Shown: positions 24,301-35,428 of the stretch, piece after piece
Position numbering within the stretch: position 1 is the stretch's first letter
Layout: the number at the start of each line of letters is the position of its first letter
NCBI GenBank assembly: GCA_014871385.1
Contig: CM026426.1
Span: 18,609,935 to 18,673,934, forward strand
Length of the DNA stretch: 64,000 nucleotides
Source of the DNA: Ceratodon purpureus
Lineage: Eukaryota > Streptophyta > Bryopsida > Pseudoditrichales > Ditrichaceae
Reading direction: 5' to 3'
The notes under the pieces: model-generated
Databases searched by the model: none
Told to the model about the DNA's origin: nothing
The model's input: the letters and a program-made list of their open reading frames with translations, nothing else
Program-made: the position numbers and the translations under genes

Positions 24301-26170
24301 AAGAAAAGGATAGAGGAGAAAAAGGTTTATATATTTATATTACTGTTTTTTGGTCACAAATGAAGAAGTTCCGGTTACTGCTGTAGATTTTGCTTTCCGA
24401 GAAATATAAATTATGAATGCAATAAATTCTTTCTATATGTGGCACCACCCCTATGGCTGGACTCGCTGCCCGCAGCCGCCACTATTTTTTTTCCCACTGC
24501 CTAGCCCGACGTGCCGTGAACAGTCCACGACGTTGTTTCAATTTTTTTACACTCTCCGTGTATGTCGCCGACGCCCGAGACTGCCTCGCTCCTCCTTCCT
24601 GCGTCGGATTACCGAGACTGCTTCGTACTGTCTCTCTCCACGCGAAGCTCAAGGTTGTTGTTCTATCTGCGAAGTTGGAGGTGTGAAGATGTAGGGTTTT
24701 CAGCAAACAACATTGTTTTTTCAGGTTGGGTTTTAAGCAGTCTTGTTCTTCATTTGGGTCGGTTCTCATGGGTTTGTAGTGGTGAGCATGGACATGTAAT
24801 TGTCGATAGTTGATCATAGTAGGTTTTAGCTATTCTAGAAACCCTAGGTCAACATTATCTTTGGCGCCGGAGTAACCTCCGTTGAGGCTATGGTTTGTGT
24901 TCACGTATCGACTGGTTTCGATACTATTTGGAGAGTTTATGTGAGCGGCGCTGCATTTGAACGTTGTAGGGTGTAAATTGTCTTGTTTTCTGCTCCGAAG
25001 TACGTCTTCTTGTGCTATTATTGTTACTGCTTTTTACTACCCAATTTCTAGGTCTTCTTGTTGGTCCTTAGTTTCTTTTGTTGCTCCGAAGTAACGTTTT
25101 ATAGTTATTGAAGTTGTTTATGTAGTTCCGAAGTTCTGTAGAGTATGATACTGAGTTTCTCTATGTGGAAGAAATGATTCTTTCCGTTTAACGTTTGCGA
25201 GTCGCTATGTTTCCATTTTCACGTCGTTGTTTGTGTTCTACGACGACCTAAACTGTCCCATCAATATATTTGGTCTCTTGCGTGTTTTGTGCAGATCTCT
25301 TTTCTTTATCGTATAGCCACAAGTTGCGTGAAACTGTACTAGCCAGCGTTTTGACATTTGAGGTAAGAGTGACCTTACTTGAATTCTGTCATCATCATTG
25401 TGATGCACAGAATCTGCGAGTTTTGTCTAAGTTTTACAGAACTTTACCGAATCTGATTTGTTATAGATCTAGTAAACCTGTGAATTAGATGATATTGAAA
25501 TGGTAATGTATATGTATTAGGGTACTGGTATATGAGTGCCGACGTGTAAACTTTTGGAAAGGAGCAACATAGCTAATTTCAACTCCGCACCCAAAATTAC
25601 TGTTTTTGCAGTACTGGTACGCACTTTCTTTTGTCTAAATTGTTGTTGTTGTTAAATATTCTCTCTTCCAAGTGTTCCTCTACGTCTCCCAAGAGATTGC
25701 ATGATGTGTTCTATATGTTTCATGTTTTAACATTGTACTATATACCGGTTTTAGATCAAGCCAGACGTTGTTGTAGATTCACGAGTGTTTGCTTATAGTT
25801 TTCAGAGAGTGCACATATTTTTTTATCCAGATTTCAAGGGAGTTACAATTATCAGGATGTTTTGCATCTAATACTTTCATATGTAGAGCTTGTTATGTGT
25901 ACAGTTGAATCCATAGTTCTCCAAAGCAGAATGCAACCGAGTTCTAATTCTATAAAACTGTTGTATCTGTTTTGTCGTTTCCATTTTATGGTATTTCTAT
26001 ATTTGTGTCTTTGTATCCTCTGATTTCATTTTCTTTTGCATTTGCCATACATAGGAACTCATTTTGATGTTAACTGGTATAGAGAAGTCTATAAATATAT
26101 AGGTTTATATGTTTCATATTGATATGTGAGATATAAAGTAGATTTAACACACAGTTACAAATTACTATAA
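24301..26170. other. possible promoter and untranslated leader of the ParB-like gene
   Basis: Less AT-rich than its left neighbour, with no long frame of convincing protein. Several splice-like words (GAG|GTAAGAGT near 25362; TTTTTGCAG near 25610) suggest non-coding leader exons of the gene that starts at 27088, but none can be fixed by eye. Confidence 0.3.
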
Positions 26171-26177
26171 ATAAAAG

Positions 26178-27055
26178 TTTAGCTCACTGTGAGCTAAACT
26201 CTAACTAATTAGATGCAAAGTAAGCCAGAAGTGCGTTGAGAAACAATAAGTACAAGAGATATTTAGCTCACAGTGAGCTAAAGTTCGTCGAATCTTCAAT
26301 ATAGTATCTAAAGGGTAGCAGTATAATCCCGAGGCCAAGTATTATTTTGCTTACTGTGAGCTAAACCTCTATGCGATATAGCAGAATTTAGCTCATAGTG
26401 AGCTAAATGATACTAGCATTTAGAATTACTTAGTTCAAAATAAGAGAAATTCTTGACTGATTAACACCACCTTAGCTCACAGTGAGCTAAATTACGCCCA
26501 AACAAATATCAATTTAGCTCACATTCAGCCTATTTGTCTAGAAAACTAGTAACATACTACGCTTACTTCAAGCATTTGGACAAATTAAGATGAGGTTTGA
26601 AGAAATTGGATCATCCTGAAATTAGAATACGGCTCTATTTTAGCTCATTGTGAGCTAAATACATACCCTCTCAAGACAGAAGAAGCCATCATTAAGCTGT
26701 TACATTATTGTAGATGCAATACAATTTAGCTCACTGTGAGCTAAATTATGTTTTGATTGTAGTCTAATAAGCAGGGAACGTGCTGAAAGTGTCCCTTTGG
26801 ATTTGAATCTAATTAACTTTTGTTTTCTGAATTCAGGTTCTGATTTTCATCTACAGTCACTCCAAAGTAATCTTTGAGCATCTTGTGGAGGATCCACAAC
26901 GGTAAAAAGTTTAGCTCACATTGAACTAAATCATTTAGAATATCAATGTATAAATTGTGATATCAATAACATGTTTCTAAAGTCTACTTAGAAGATTGTG
27001 ATGATAGCTTACTAGAAGTGAAGAACTACTTTTATTTAGCTCACTGTGAGCTAAA
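26178..27055. repeat. cluster of TTAGCTCA(N3)TGAGCTAA palindromes, right arm
   Basis: Copies at 26178-26198, 26262-26282, 26387-26407, 26471-26491, 26639-26659, 26725-26745, 26910-26930 (one arm changed) and 27035-27055, plus weaker ones at 26346 and 26512. They lie upstream of the ParB-like gene and in its presumed leader intron. Further copies occur inside the gene region at 28581, 30360, 30601, 30809, 31230 and 31964, and near 33698, 33838 and 34996-35360 towards the right end. Confidence 0.85.
26837..26901 (+). other. possible 65-nt leader exon
   Basis: Flanked by a good acceptor (TTCTGAATTCAG) and a donor-like ACG|GTAAAA. The following intron would end at TTCATTGCAG (27078-27087), directly before the ATG at 27088. 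Confidence 0.35.
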
Positions 27056-27087
27056 TGATTTAACTGAGTTCTTTATGTTCATTGCAG

Positions 27088-30000
27088 ATGACAATCACAC
27101 CTAAAGTTCTCATGCCGGACGGGTATGATATGAGTCACCTCGAGCCCTTCATCGAGCCATTCATAAACCCGGATCCTGATGAGCCATTTTTTGAAGCCTC
27201 ACTTGAACACTCCTACGCATCGCTTTGGAAGTTCAAAGACCATGTCGAAGGTTGGTCGATCGATGTCTCAAGGTACCAGAAGTTTGTGCGGATACTACAC
27301 AAAGAGAAGAATTTGCCACTGTATCTAGATCTATGTGTCGTCGAGAGAGTAAAGGTAATTGAGGAGCATCACGGGAGTTACATTGTCGTTGTTGTTGTTG
27401 GGGCCGTTGATATAGAGTCTGAGTGTGACCGTACACACATCCACTCCCTGGTCATCAAAGTTGGAAAGCAGAAAATAAACTTTGACCCGGAGCCATTGAT
27501 AGAGAGCTTGATAGGAACATTGGGCGAAACCTTGATGGACGAAATTCAGAAGGTGTCGTGGAAGAGTGCTGACGGTGGCCCACTAAAAGCAGTTGCACTT
27601 GGGCGAAGGCTGTCACGGGTTTTCCTAACACTTACCCACTTCATCACGGAATCGGTCGTAGCGAAGGCCCCACCCGTGCCGTTACAGAGTGCAGCTGTTG
27701 TCTCTACCCGCGACGACTCTGCTACACCATCTCGGGGCAGTGTTCAACAACGAACTTCCTCGGCAGTTCCAACTCCAGCGAAGTCCAGGGCTTCGAAGCG
27801 CCCGAGATTAGAAGCAGATGAAGACGGTCCTTCCAAGAGGAAAAAGAAGCAAACAACAAAGGCGGGGAGTTCCGGATCAGTGCTTACGCAAACAGAGGAG
27901 ACGAAGAAGACTAAGAAGAAGGGTAAGGAAGTCCTAGATTACAAGAAGTTCACGGAGATTCAGAAGACCTTCTGGGATGATTGTACCGAGGCCTATGTAT
28001 TCAATATGAATACGACATTCCCGGTGAATGTGAAGCAGTGCTACATTGCAAAAGATGAATATATCATCAGAAACTTAGAGCGGGATATAGTAAAGTCCGT
28101 CAAGGAGGAGCTCGTACACATGGGTGATATTAATCATCGATAGAAAGTTTGCCTTATGCCGGTGCAAGACAATATGGAGCTGTTGCTAGAGAAGCCAACG
28201 TCGTGGGATCACATCAAGGACAGGAAGTTTATGATAATTAACGGACAACATAGTATTGTTGCATTGCAGGAGCTCCAAATCCAAGGATGTGGAGAAAAAC
28301 AAAAGAAAGAACTCGAAACCTGGGATGCATACATAGTGTGGTCAAAGGATCCTCTTATTCTTGTGAGGATATCCAAATTTTACAACATGTGTAACCATCT
28401 CAACCACGCTCAACCTACGTGGGAGACAAATATCTTGAGCGCCCGTAATGTCTGGATAAGCCAGGGGAGACCAACGAATATAAAGGATAGTACGAGAAAC
28501 AATGACGGAGTTTACAATGTAAAGAAATTTCAGGTAAACTTCTCACCCATAGATGGATATAAAAATGTAATTGTCGTGAGTTTAGCTCACAGTGAGCTAA
28601 ATTCACATCTTCTCTTCTATCACCGTGAACTGATCCCGACTGTAGTGCATCTATTTCTGCTACCTCAAACTCAAGAACAGTAGGAATGAAACGTTACTGT
28701 CGTAAACAGTTTTTTGATATGCTTTATCATTTAGTTTTTATCTACTCTGCTAATATAGTGTTAGTAATCGTGTTTGCAATCTTCGCTATGTTTGCACCGT
28801 GTTTGCAATCTTCGCTATGTTCTATGTGTGCTGAAATCCATAATTAATAACATATTTCAACGACCTGTTCTTTTCCAGAAATTTCTCAAGCTTCTGATCA
28901 AACGGTTTCAGAATATCGACCCGAATAAAGACGGTAAGAGTGTACAAGGGCCAGCGGATGTGAAGAACAAGATGGTGATTATCACCGCAGCGGAGGATCA
29001 TTTCATGTTGTGGAGGGAATTTATAACAAAGCATAGCACTGGTGAACTAATTGATCCGGAGACTTGCGAGCGCTTCAATCAGAAGAAGGGGTTTAAGGGT
29101 GGTAAAGCATTCCAGCTTCAGCGTAGCTTCTTTCGCGGGATGGGTTACATGACAGAAGAAGAAACGAAGGCATTGGTTCGTCATCTGTTGAAGCTTACCA
29201 AGAATTGGAAGTTTCGGAACCCTAAAGTTTCTGTGCACAAGACACGTGGTACGGTGCTACCGCACCATTACTCTTCTGGGGATTGGATGGCAAGGAAGAA
29301 GCGTAAGAGGATTTGCATCCAAGAGCTCCACGATGTCAAGCCAAGTCTGGTGCTCTGCAATCCTGACTACATGATTAACAAGAAGAAATGGCACGACTGG
29401 AAAGCCAAGCACGGTGTTTCGAATGCGACTTTTAATGTCCTCCTCGATCGACCTCACAAAGGATTCTACGGATTTCACGCCAAGAAGAAGGATATGTTCA
29501 AGAGGGCACGGAATTTGACGGAGCGGTGGCCAGAAGTTTTCCCATTCTTTGCCAGATTCTTGGAGGTGAAAGGAAACTTTGTGGCTCCAACCGGTCGAAT
29601 CCGAACTCGGCTTTTCAACGCTGTGAAGATGAAGTTCGGAGTACAGTGGACCTATGACAGCATCCCTCACCTAAGCCTAGCATTGCTGGATTTTCGTGAC
29701 ACCCCAGGTCATTCAACGAAGGACGACACGATGGATAATCCTTTCTTCAAGGCTTTCCTGAAAAAGCTGATGGCGGTGAAGGGGCCCTCGATCTTGGACC
29801 CGGAAGTGTGGTTTTGGATTTCTCCTACGCAGAAACGAAATGCCCAAGCGATTGCGTACGCAGAGAAGCACATGAAAGGATACTCAGTAGTTCCTTCCAT
29901 GTACATACCTGCTAAGAATGAACGCCTCAACGACCACACCACCCAAAACTCTGGAAAGGACGAACTGTACTTGGTGTTCTTGTTGCGTGCTGGTGGTAAA

Positions 30001-32432
30001 CATGACAAGAAGAAGGTGAAGGCGTCTTATACAGCTCCAATTACGAACTACTATACAGTATATGGGCTGTACAAGGAAGCTCATCTACGGCTCAATTCTC
30101 GGGAATTGCGAATGGAGTTCTACCTGGAGTTACTGAATACATTTTGTTTGCCGGGTGAGAACTTTTGGGGGGTCTTCAGTGGAACCAAGTGCATGTTGGC
30201 AGCTCGGGTAAGCTTCCTTCTCATTGTTTTTTAGAAATGTATTTGCTCTATTTGAGATTTGTTTGGCTATTCTAATATTGCTCAACGTGAGCTTAATCGA
30301 ATATGCTTCGCGAAGCTTATTCAATTTTTGTCAAAACTGACTAAGTAGTCTCTAAACTATTTAGCTCACAGTGAGCTAAACGTGATAAATAGATTATTGA
30401 ATTTAATATTAACATGGAATGGAAGCTTACTGTTCTACTACACGCTGATACATAATATTAGGTACCATATTTTGGTATGGTGGTGATGTGCTTTTCTATG
30501 TAATAAATATATTTTCCCGACAGTGAGCTAATTCATAAAAGCACTGAGTGTTGTTGGCTTTTCAGTAAACCATTTGATGAACTGAGATCCTGCTTAACCA
30601 TTTAGCTCATAATGAGCTAATGTTTTATCTTAAACTTTAATGTTATATCTAACTGTTTAGACTACTAGACTAGAACGATTTCCTTCAGTTCAAATGTTTG
30701 CGGATTTACAATATGAGGCAGCGTCAATTGTTTCTGGGGGTTAAGTTTCTTAGCACTTCCAGTGGATTGTGAAAGAGATGTGTAGTTCCTCAATATGATA
30801 CGTAGTTATTTAGCTCATTGCGAGCTAAATCGGGCGGATTTGAAGGTTACTAACAGTGTTAAGACATGTGTATGTGTTCCAGATATATGGTATGTTCTAC
30901 TATGGAATCATTGACCACAATTTTGATGAGTGTTACAAGGATATGTCAAAGCTTGTACCATCCCTAGATATCAATGACTTCATCCACGAGAACTCCGTCT
31001 ATGATTCAAAAGAAACACAGCCCGCACTGAGGTAGCAGTTCCTTGAGAGCGACAAGTTTGATCGTCCTGATGGTTTAGACTTGTCCACCGACGACGAAGA
31101 CGAGGAGTCACCTGATGACATGGATGACAATGCTGGTGTTGCTGAGGACCTTGGTGAAGACATAGGAGCTAGCTTTGATGAAGAGGATGCACCGCCGCCT
31201 AGCCCACGGACAGAGCCTCGGCAGCTGCTATTAGCTCACATTGAGCTAAACATGGGTGCACCGCGGGCTCGAGGCTCTTGCCCTCTACCTGAATCTCGCT
31301 TTAGAAGTCAGAGTTCTAGATTGGGTCGCCGGTTAGTGAAGAAGTTCAATCTTGAGCAAGACCTCCAAGCTGATCTCGTGGGATCATCATGTAGGAGGAG
31401 GACCGAAGCGGAGGAGGAAGACTCTAGGGATAATGAAGAACCGATGGAAGAAACAGTTGTCGTGCAGGTCAAAGCCGGGGTTTTAATGGGGGTTCCCCTA
31501 GTACCACTAAGCGACTCCGAAGACGATGATGAAGATGTGCCCTCTCCCAGTGCCAATTGCCAGGGCGAATCGTCGAGACCGGCTATTCCTACTGTTGCTG
31601 TGCGTCTCAAATCGGTAGCAGAGGATGAAGATGAGGTATTTAACGCCGCCGGTAAGGCTCCACATCCTGGGGAACCAATCGTCAAGAGAGACATTGATTA
31701 GTTTGATTGGAACATGGCGCGGAAAAAGAAGAAACAGGAAAAGAGTGAGAGGGAAGCGGAGGCCACTCGGATTCTTGTGGAGGAGGCTCGGCTGGCTAAG
31801 GAGAGGGCAGAGACTCAACTCAGGGAACAATAGGAGAGAGACAAGCAACGCGACAAGGAGATTGCTGACATGAAAGCCATGCTCGCTCTTATGGTAGCTC
31901 AGAACTCTGGTTCCATCTCGGCTCCAGCCTTGGAGCCTTGTCCGAGTATCGACTAGCCGGTTTTAGCTCACAGCGAGCAAACTAGCCTGGATGTACCTGG
32001 GAGTGTAAGCTCCGACACCGCTATGGCTGAAAATCCTCCCCTTTAGAATTACCTGGGATTGCCCCTATTTTGGCTTAAACAACCTTGGAGGAGGATTTGC
32101 CACCGCCGGTTCCTAAGACCACCTGCAAGCCAGACACCCCGGTGCCTCGATCGCCGGATGAGGATGATGACATTGATAGAAATGTTGGTGGTGACCGAAC
32201 CTCGATGGAGGTTGTGAAAAACAGTTCTAATGTGTCTGAGCAGGGGCAGGGTATCTCAGTGAACAAGGAGAGCTTGAAGGAAGGGCCCTCAGATTGCCAC
32301 TTGGATACAAATGCACCTACAGATAGCGAAGACGAGGAGTTGTTAGATTATGAGGACTCCCCGGAGGTATCACTGTCACTCCTAGATGCTTTGCCCATTG
32401 TCTTGGAGAGCCAGAAGGGTGCAGACGGTCAT
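27088..32432 (+). CDS. ParB-like / degenerate methyltransferase-like protein, multi-exon, five in-frame TAG
   Basis: Exons inferred: 27088-28533, 28879-30207, 30883-32004 and 32091-32432, all phase 0 with GT-AG ends (the 32005-32090 intron is weak). The first exon has an NLS-like basic stretch (SKRPRLEADEDGPSKRKKK), then a ParB/sulfiredoxin-like fold: PVNVKQCYIA and later KFMIINGQHSIVALQEL, resembling the ParB (D/N)GxHR motif. Next comes a region laid out like a beta-class amino-methyltransferase: FNVLLDRPHKGFYGF where the DPPY motif is expected, and C-terminally ENFWGVFSGTKCMLAAR-IYGMFYYGIID like FxGxG motif I and motif II. Key residues differ (DRPH, FSGTK), so catalysis is doubtful. An acidic tail and a coiled coil follow. 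TAG at 28141, 31033, 31699, 31831 and 31954 interrupt the frame. ParB plus DNA methyltransferase fusions are familiar from bacteria and phages. Confidence 0.65.
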
Positions 32433-32709
32433 GAGGTATGCGGTTCTGGGATTTACGTGAATCTTAACCTCTAAGTGTTAGGACTGCATTGTTATCTGCT
32501 TAAACAGTTTATGTTATCTGAATGATAAGTGATTGTACAAACAATTTGAAGTGTGACACCATTTATAAAGCTTAAAACTTCTCATCCGGGTTTCCATTTC
32601 AGCCTAATACAAATATTGTATTCACAGTAGTTATTGTTTCACATTAGAAATGTTTTGACTTTTACAAGAACTTGACTTGTTTAAATTGTTGTTCTCAATG
32701 GATGGTCAG
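32433..32709. other. presumed intron
   Basis: Starts GAG|GTATGCGG and ends near GGTCAG (32704-32709), followed by an open exon to 32840. Not otherwise remarkable. Confidence 0.4.
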
Positions 32710-33671
32710 CTAGAAGCAACTGACTATGTTCATCGCCCAGTTGCTGTTAAATCTCTGGTTAGCGAGGTGGAATTGCGTTCAAATTGTTCAAATCAGAAAT
32801 TCAAATTGTCCTCGCCTTTTCGTCCTTCTGCATTTCATCAGGTAACGGTTTTTGTCTTGTTTCATTGCTTTTCTAGGCTGAAGCGTCTACAAAGGTCTCA
32901 CGAGGTCTTAAGGGTGTAGCTCCCAAGAAGTGGCTGAACGTTGTATTGGACATTAATGGAATTCTAAGTAAATGCTTCGACAGGCGGAGTGGATTGAAGG
33001 ACTTAGTGACGAACCACGTTAACCTAGGAGTTCTAAGCCCAACATTTCCCACTCTTATAGGTCCTAAGGCTGTGTATGTTCGGCGGGGACATTCAGATTT
33101 TATATCATTCATGAACACTTTTGCTCATGTGGTCGTATGGAGTTCAATGAAGTGCACGACAGCGATGGATGTTGTGAATTACCTGTTCAATGGCTTGCCA
33201 ATGCCTTCGCTTATACTTAGTCAAGAAGATTGCAACCGTATTGAAACATCTCATCGTACTATCTTGAAGTACCCGGACGGAGACAAGCCGATTTTTCTCA
33301 AAACTTTGTCAAGGGCCCTTTTCGGAGAGAGTTCCACCTATAGCAGTGCAAACACAATCCTGATTGATGATAGTCCAGAGAAGAGTATATGTAACAACAC
33401 TGGAAATGCGGTTTTCTTAAAATCATGGGTTGAGAAAGATGCGGACGATTGCGTTCTTATGTCCATATTGGCCGCATGGTTGTCAACGTTGGACAGGAAT
33501 GCGGAAAATGGAAAACTAGTAGAGTACGTTGATGCAAACAGAATCGGAGTCCCTCCTGTGTCCCAAGACGATCCACTATTTCATCACATTTTAGAAGGGA
33601 TGGCGCTTTCAACACGGAATATGGGTGTCAGATTTAATGTTTGCGGCGTTGGCAAACTTAAGGCTTTTTAA
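32710..33671 (+). CDS. FCP1/NIF-type HAD phosphatase domain
   Basis: Two exons inferred: 32710-32840 (ends CATCAG|GTAACG) and 32877-33671 (after TTTTCTAG), ending in TAA. The second exon holds a NIF (FCP1 homology) domain: VVLDINGILS as HAD motif I, RRGHSDFISFMNTFAHVVVWSSM as motif II and the segment before it, and NTILIDDSPEKSICNNTGNAVFL as motif IV. The second Asp of the DxDG motif is Asn, as in some plant NIF-family proteins with DLNG, so phosphatase activity is uncertain. It may be the C-terminal part of the ParB-like protein (the linking intron is open) or a separate gene in the same transcription direction. FCP1-like proteins act on the RNA polymerase II tail; the role in a transposon is unknown. 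Confidence 0.65.
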
Positions 33672-33890
33672 ACATTATTTAGGACAAACTGAACTTGCTC
33701 ACAGTGAGCTAAACTGTTGACTATTTTGTAAATGTTTTTGTAAATGTCTTTCCACACAGAACATGGGTTTCAAAATTCAATGTTTGTGGCGTCGGCAAAC
33801 ATAGGGCTTTTTGAATTCATTTAGGGCGGACTAAATTGGCTCATAGTGAGCTAAACTATTGACTATTTTGTACATGTTTTTTTAAATGTA
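33617..33890 (+). repeat. tandem duplication of the phosphatase gene end
   Basis: A ~140-bp unit containing the last codons (TTTAATGTTTGCGGCGTTGG), the stop region, one palindrome copy and TGACTATTTTGTA occurs twice with about 80% identity (near 33617-33760 and 33761-33890). The second copy has lost the stop position match (TTTTTGA). Confidence 0.7.
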
Positions 33891-34034
33891 TTTCTTAAAC
33901 ATGCTTAAATGTTTTTGTAAATGTATTTTTGAACTTTCTTCCACCTGAGTTGCCATTTATATTGATTGTCATTTCCGATCTTTTATCTAATGGATCCAAT
34001 TGCTTTTTTTTGTATTATTTCTCCAGGTTCCACC

Positions 34035-34829
34035 AATACGCTCCGTTTCTGGTGGCCTTGATTGCAGGTACGGTCATTCTTTGGGAGCGCCATCCATACT
34101 TTCAAGTAGGGAGGTGGTCGGTACATGCTCCATATCCGAAGTGGAGCATTAAGAGGTCAAGAGTACTCCAAACCGTTTTTACTGTTCTCAGCAACTGATG
34201 CTGCTTCTGCGGCTATAGATTTCTCACGAAAGGACTTGGAGCAAGATGTTGTGAATAGTCCTCCTAGCAGTGGAGGGGATCGATTTGTAGCTAACTCACC
34301 TTCTCCTTTGAAGTTGGTTGGGAGATGCACTCCGAGACGGGAGCATTCTACCTCTCCAACGCTTCAGACAGCATTGACCCCTCAAAGGCAATTATACGGG
34401 GCCCTTGGGTCAGAACGTGACCCTCCGGTAAACGAGACATTAGCTAATCCTATTGTTAATACTGGTAAAGACCATGTTGTAGAAACAAAATACTTAGTTA
34501 GTATTATTTCTTTGCCTACGCCAATTAGTGAGCAACGTGATGGAGATCGTGGTGTTTCGAAACACGCAATGCCGACAATGTCAAGTGGTGCCCCTAAACC
34601 TCCTCAATTATCAAGATTTCAGCCAACCCGTTCCTGTTCCTCTACACGCCCAGATCTAGCGACCTTGAAGAGGCAAATGAGAGCCTCTTTAGCGCACCCA
34701 ATTCTTCGACTTCAGACAAAGACTTCTATTTTTGCTAAATCCCACCCTACAAGAGTTTCGCGGAGGGGCGCGATCATGAAGGCCATGGAAGAACTCAAGG
34801 CAAGAGATGAGATGAAGTCCCGTGTGTAA
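34035..34829 (+). CDS. possible 3' exons of the ParB/phosphatase gene
   Basis: After CTCCAG near 34025 a short open stretch ends GATTGCAG|GTACGG. After TTCTCAG (34187-34193) a frame runs to TAA at 34827, coding a Ser/Pro/Thr-rich, mostly disordered protein with a basic, helical end (MKAMEELKARDEMKS). No domain recognised. Direction and composition fit a C-terminal exon of the gene upstream or a small separate gene. Confidence 0.35.
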
Positions 34830-35402
34830 AATTCTAGTGGCCAATTACTTCACTTAATTTATTTCAATGTTTCATTTTTCCCACATCATGCAATAAACAT
34901 GTGATACAATGTCGTGCCAGTTCGGTATATTTGCCTTTGAAAAATAATGATAATGCCATGATGTTGGACGCTACAGCTTTCATTTGCGATATATTTTAGC
35001 TCAGAGTGGACTAGATGCATACTTCACTATCGAAGAGTATTGATAATGCGATGATGTTAGAAGAAACTGCTTTCTATGGTTGAATTTGAGCTCGTTGTGG
35101 ACTAAATGAGTACTTTAATGTGTCGTGTAATTGTTTATCTAACGTAGGTATTATATCCTACATGCCTCAGATTGGTTTCACGAAATAATATAACCCTACA
35201 CATACATCACATAAGGGAATTTCCTCAATGGTCCCTATAATTAACAACATTATTAGGAAGCAGATATATTAGCTCACAATGAACAATATTTATTTAGCTC
35301 CATAATTGAGGTAATTTAGCTCATTGTTGACTTAAATGTGGATTTAGCTCATGGTTGAGGCTCCCGGAAAACTAGGGTTTTAAATCCCAAAGTCACCATT
35401 TT
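34830..35402. repeat. right subterminal region with degenerate palindromes
   Basis: Half-sites and damaged copies of TTAGCTCA...TGAGCTAA near 34996, 35090, 35272, 35294, 35320 and 35345, leading up to the right terminal repeat. No gene. Confidence 0.6.
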
Positions 35403-35428
35403 GTCCCAAATTAATGAATATGGTGTTA
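35403..35428 (-). repeat. right 26-bp terminal inverted repeat
   Basis: Exact reverse complement of 511-536. Confidence 0.7.

Noticed and set aside
26178..27055. CRISPR-like array
   Set aside because: The repeated unit is a palindrome with irregular spacing (roughly 60-170 bp), in a eukaryotic setting, and copies lie inside introns and genes.
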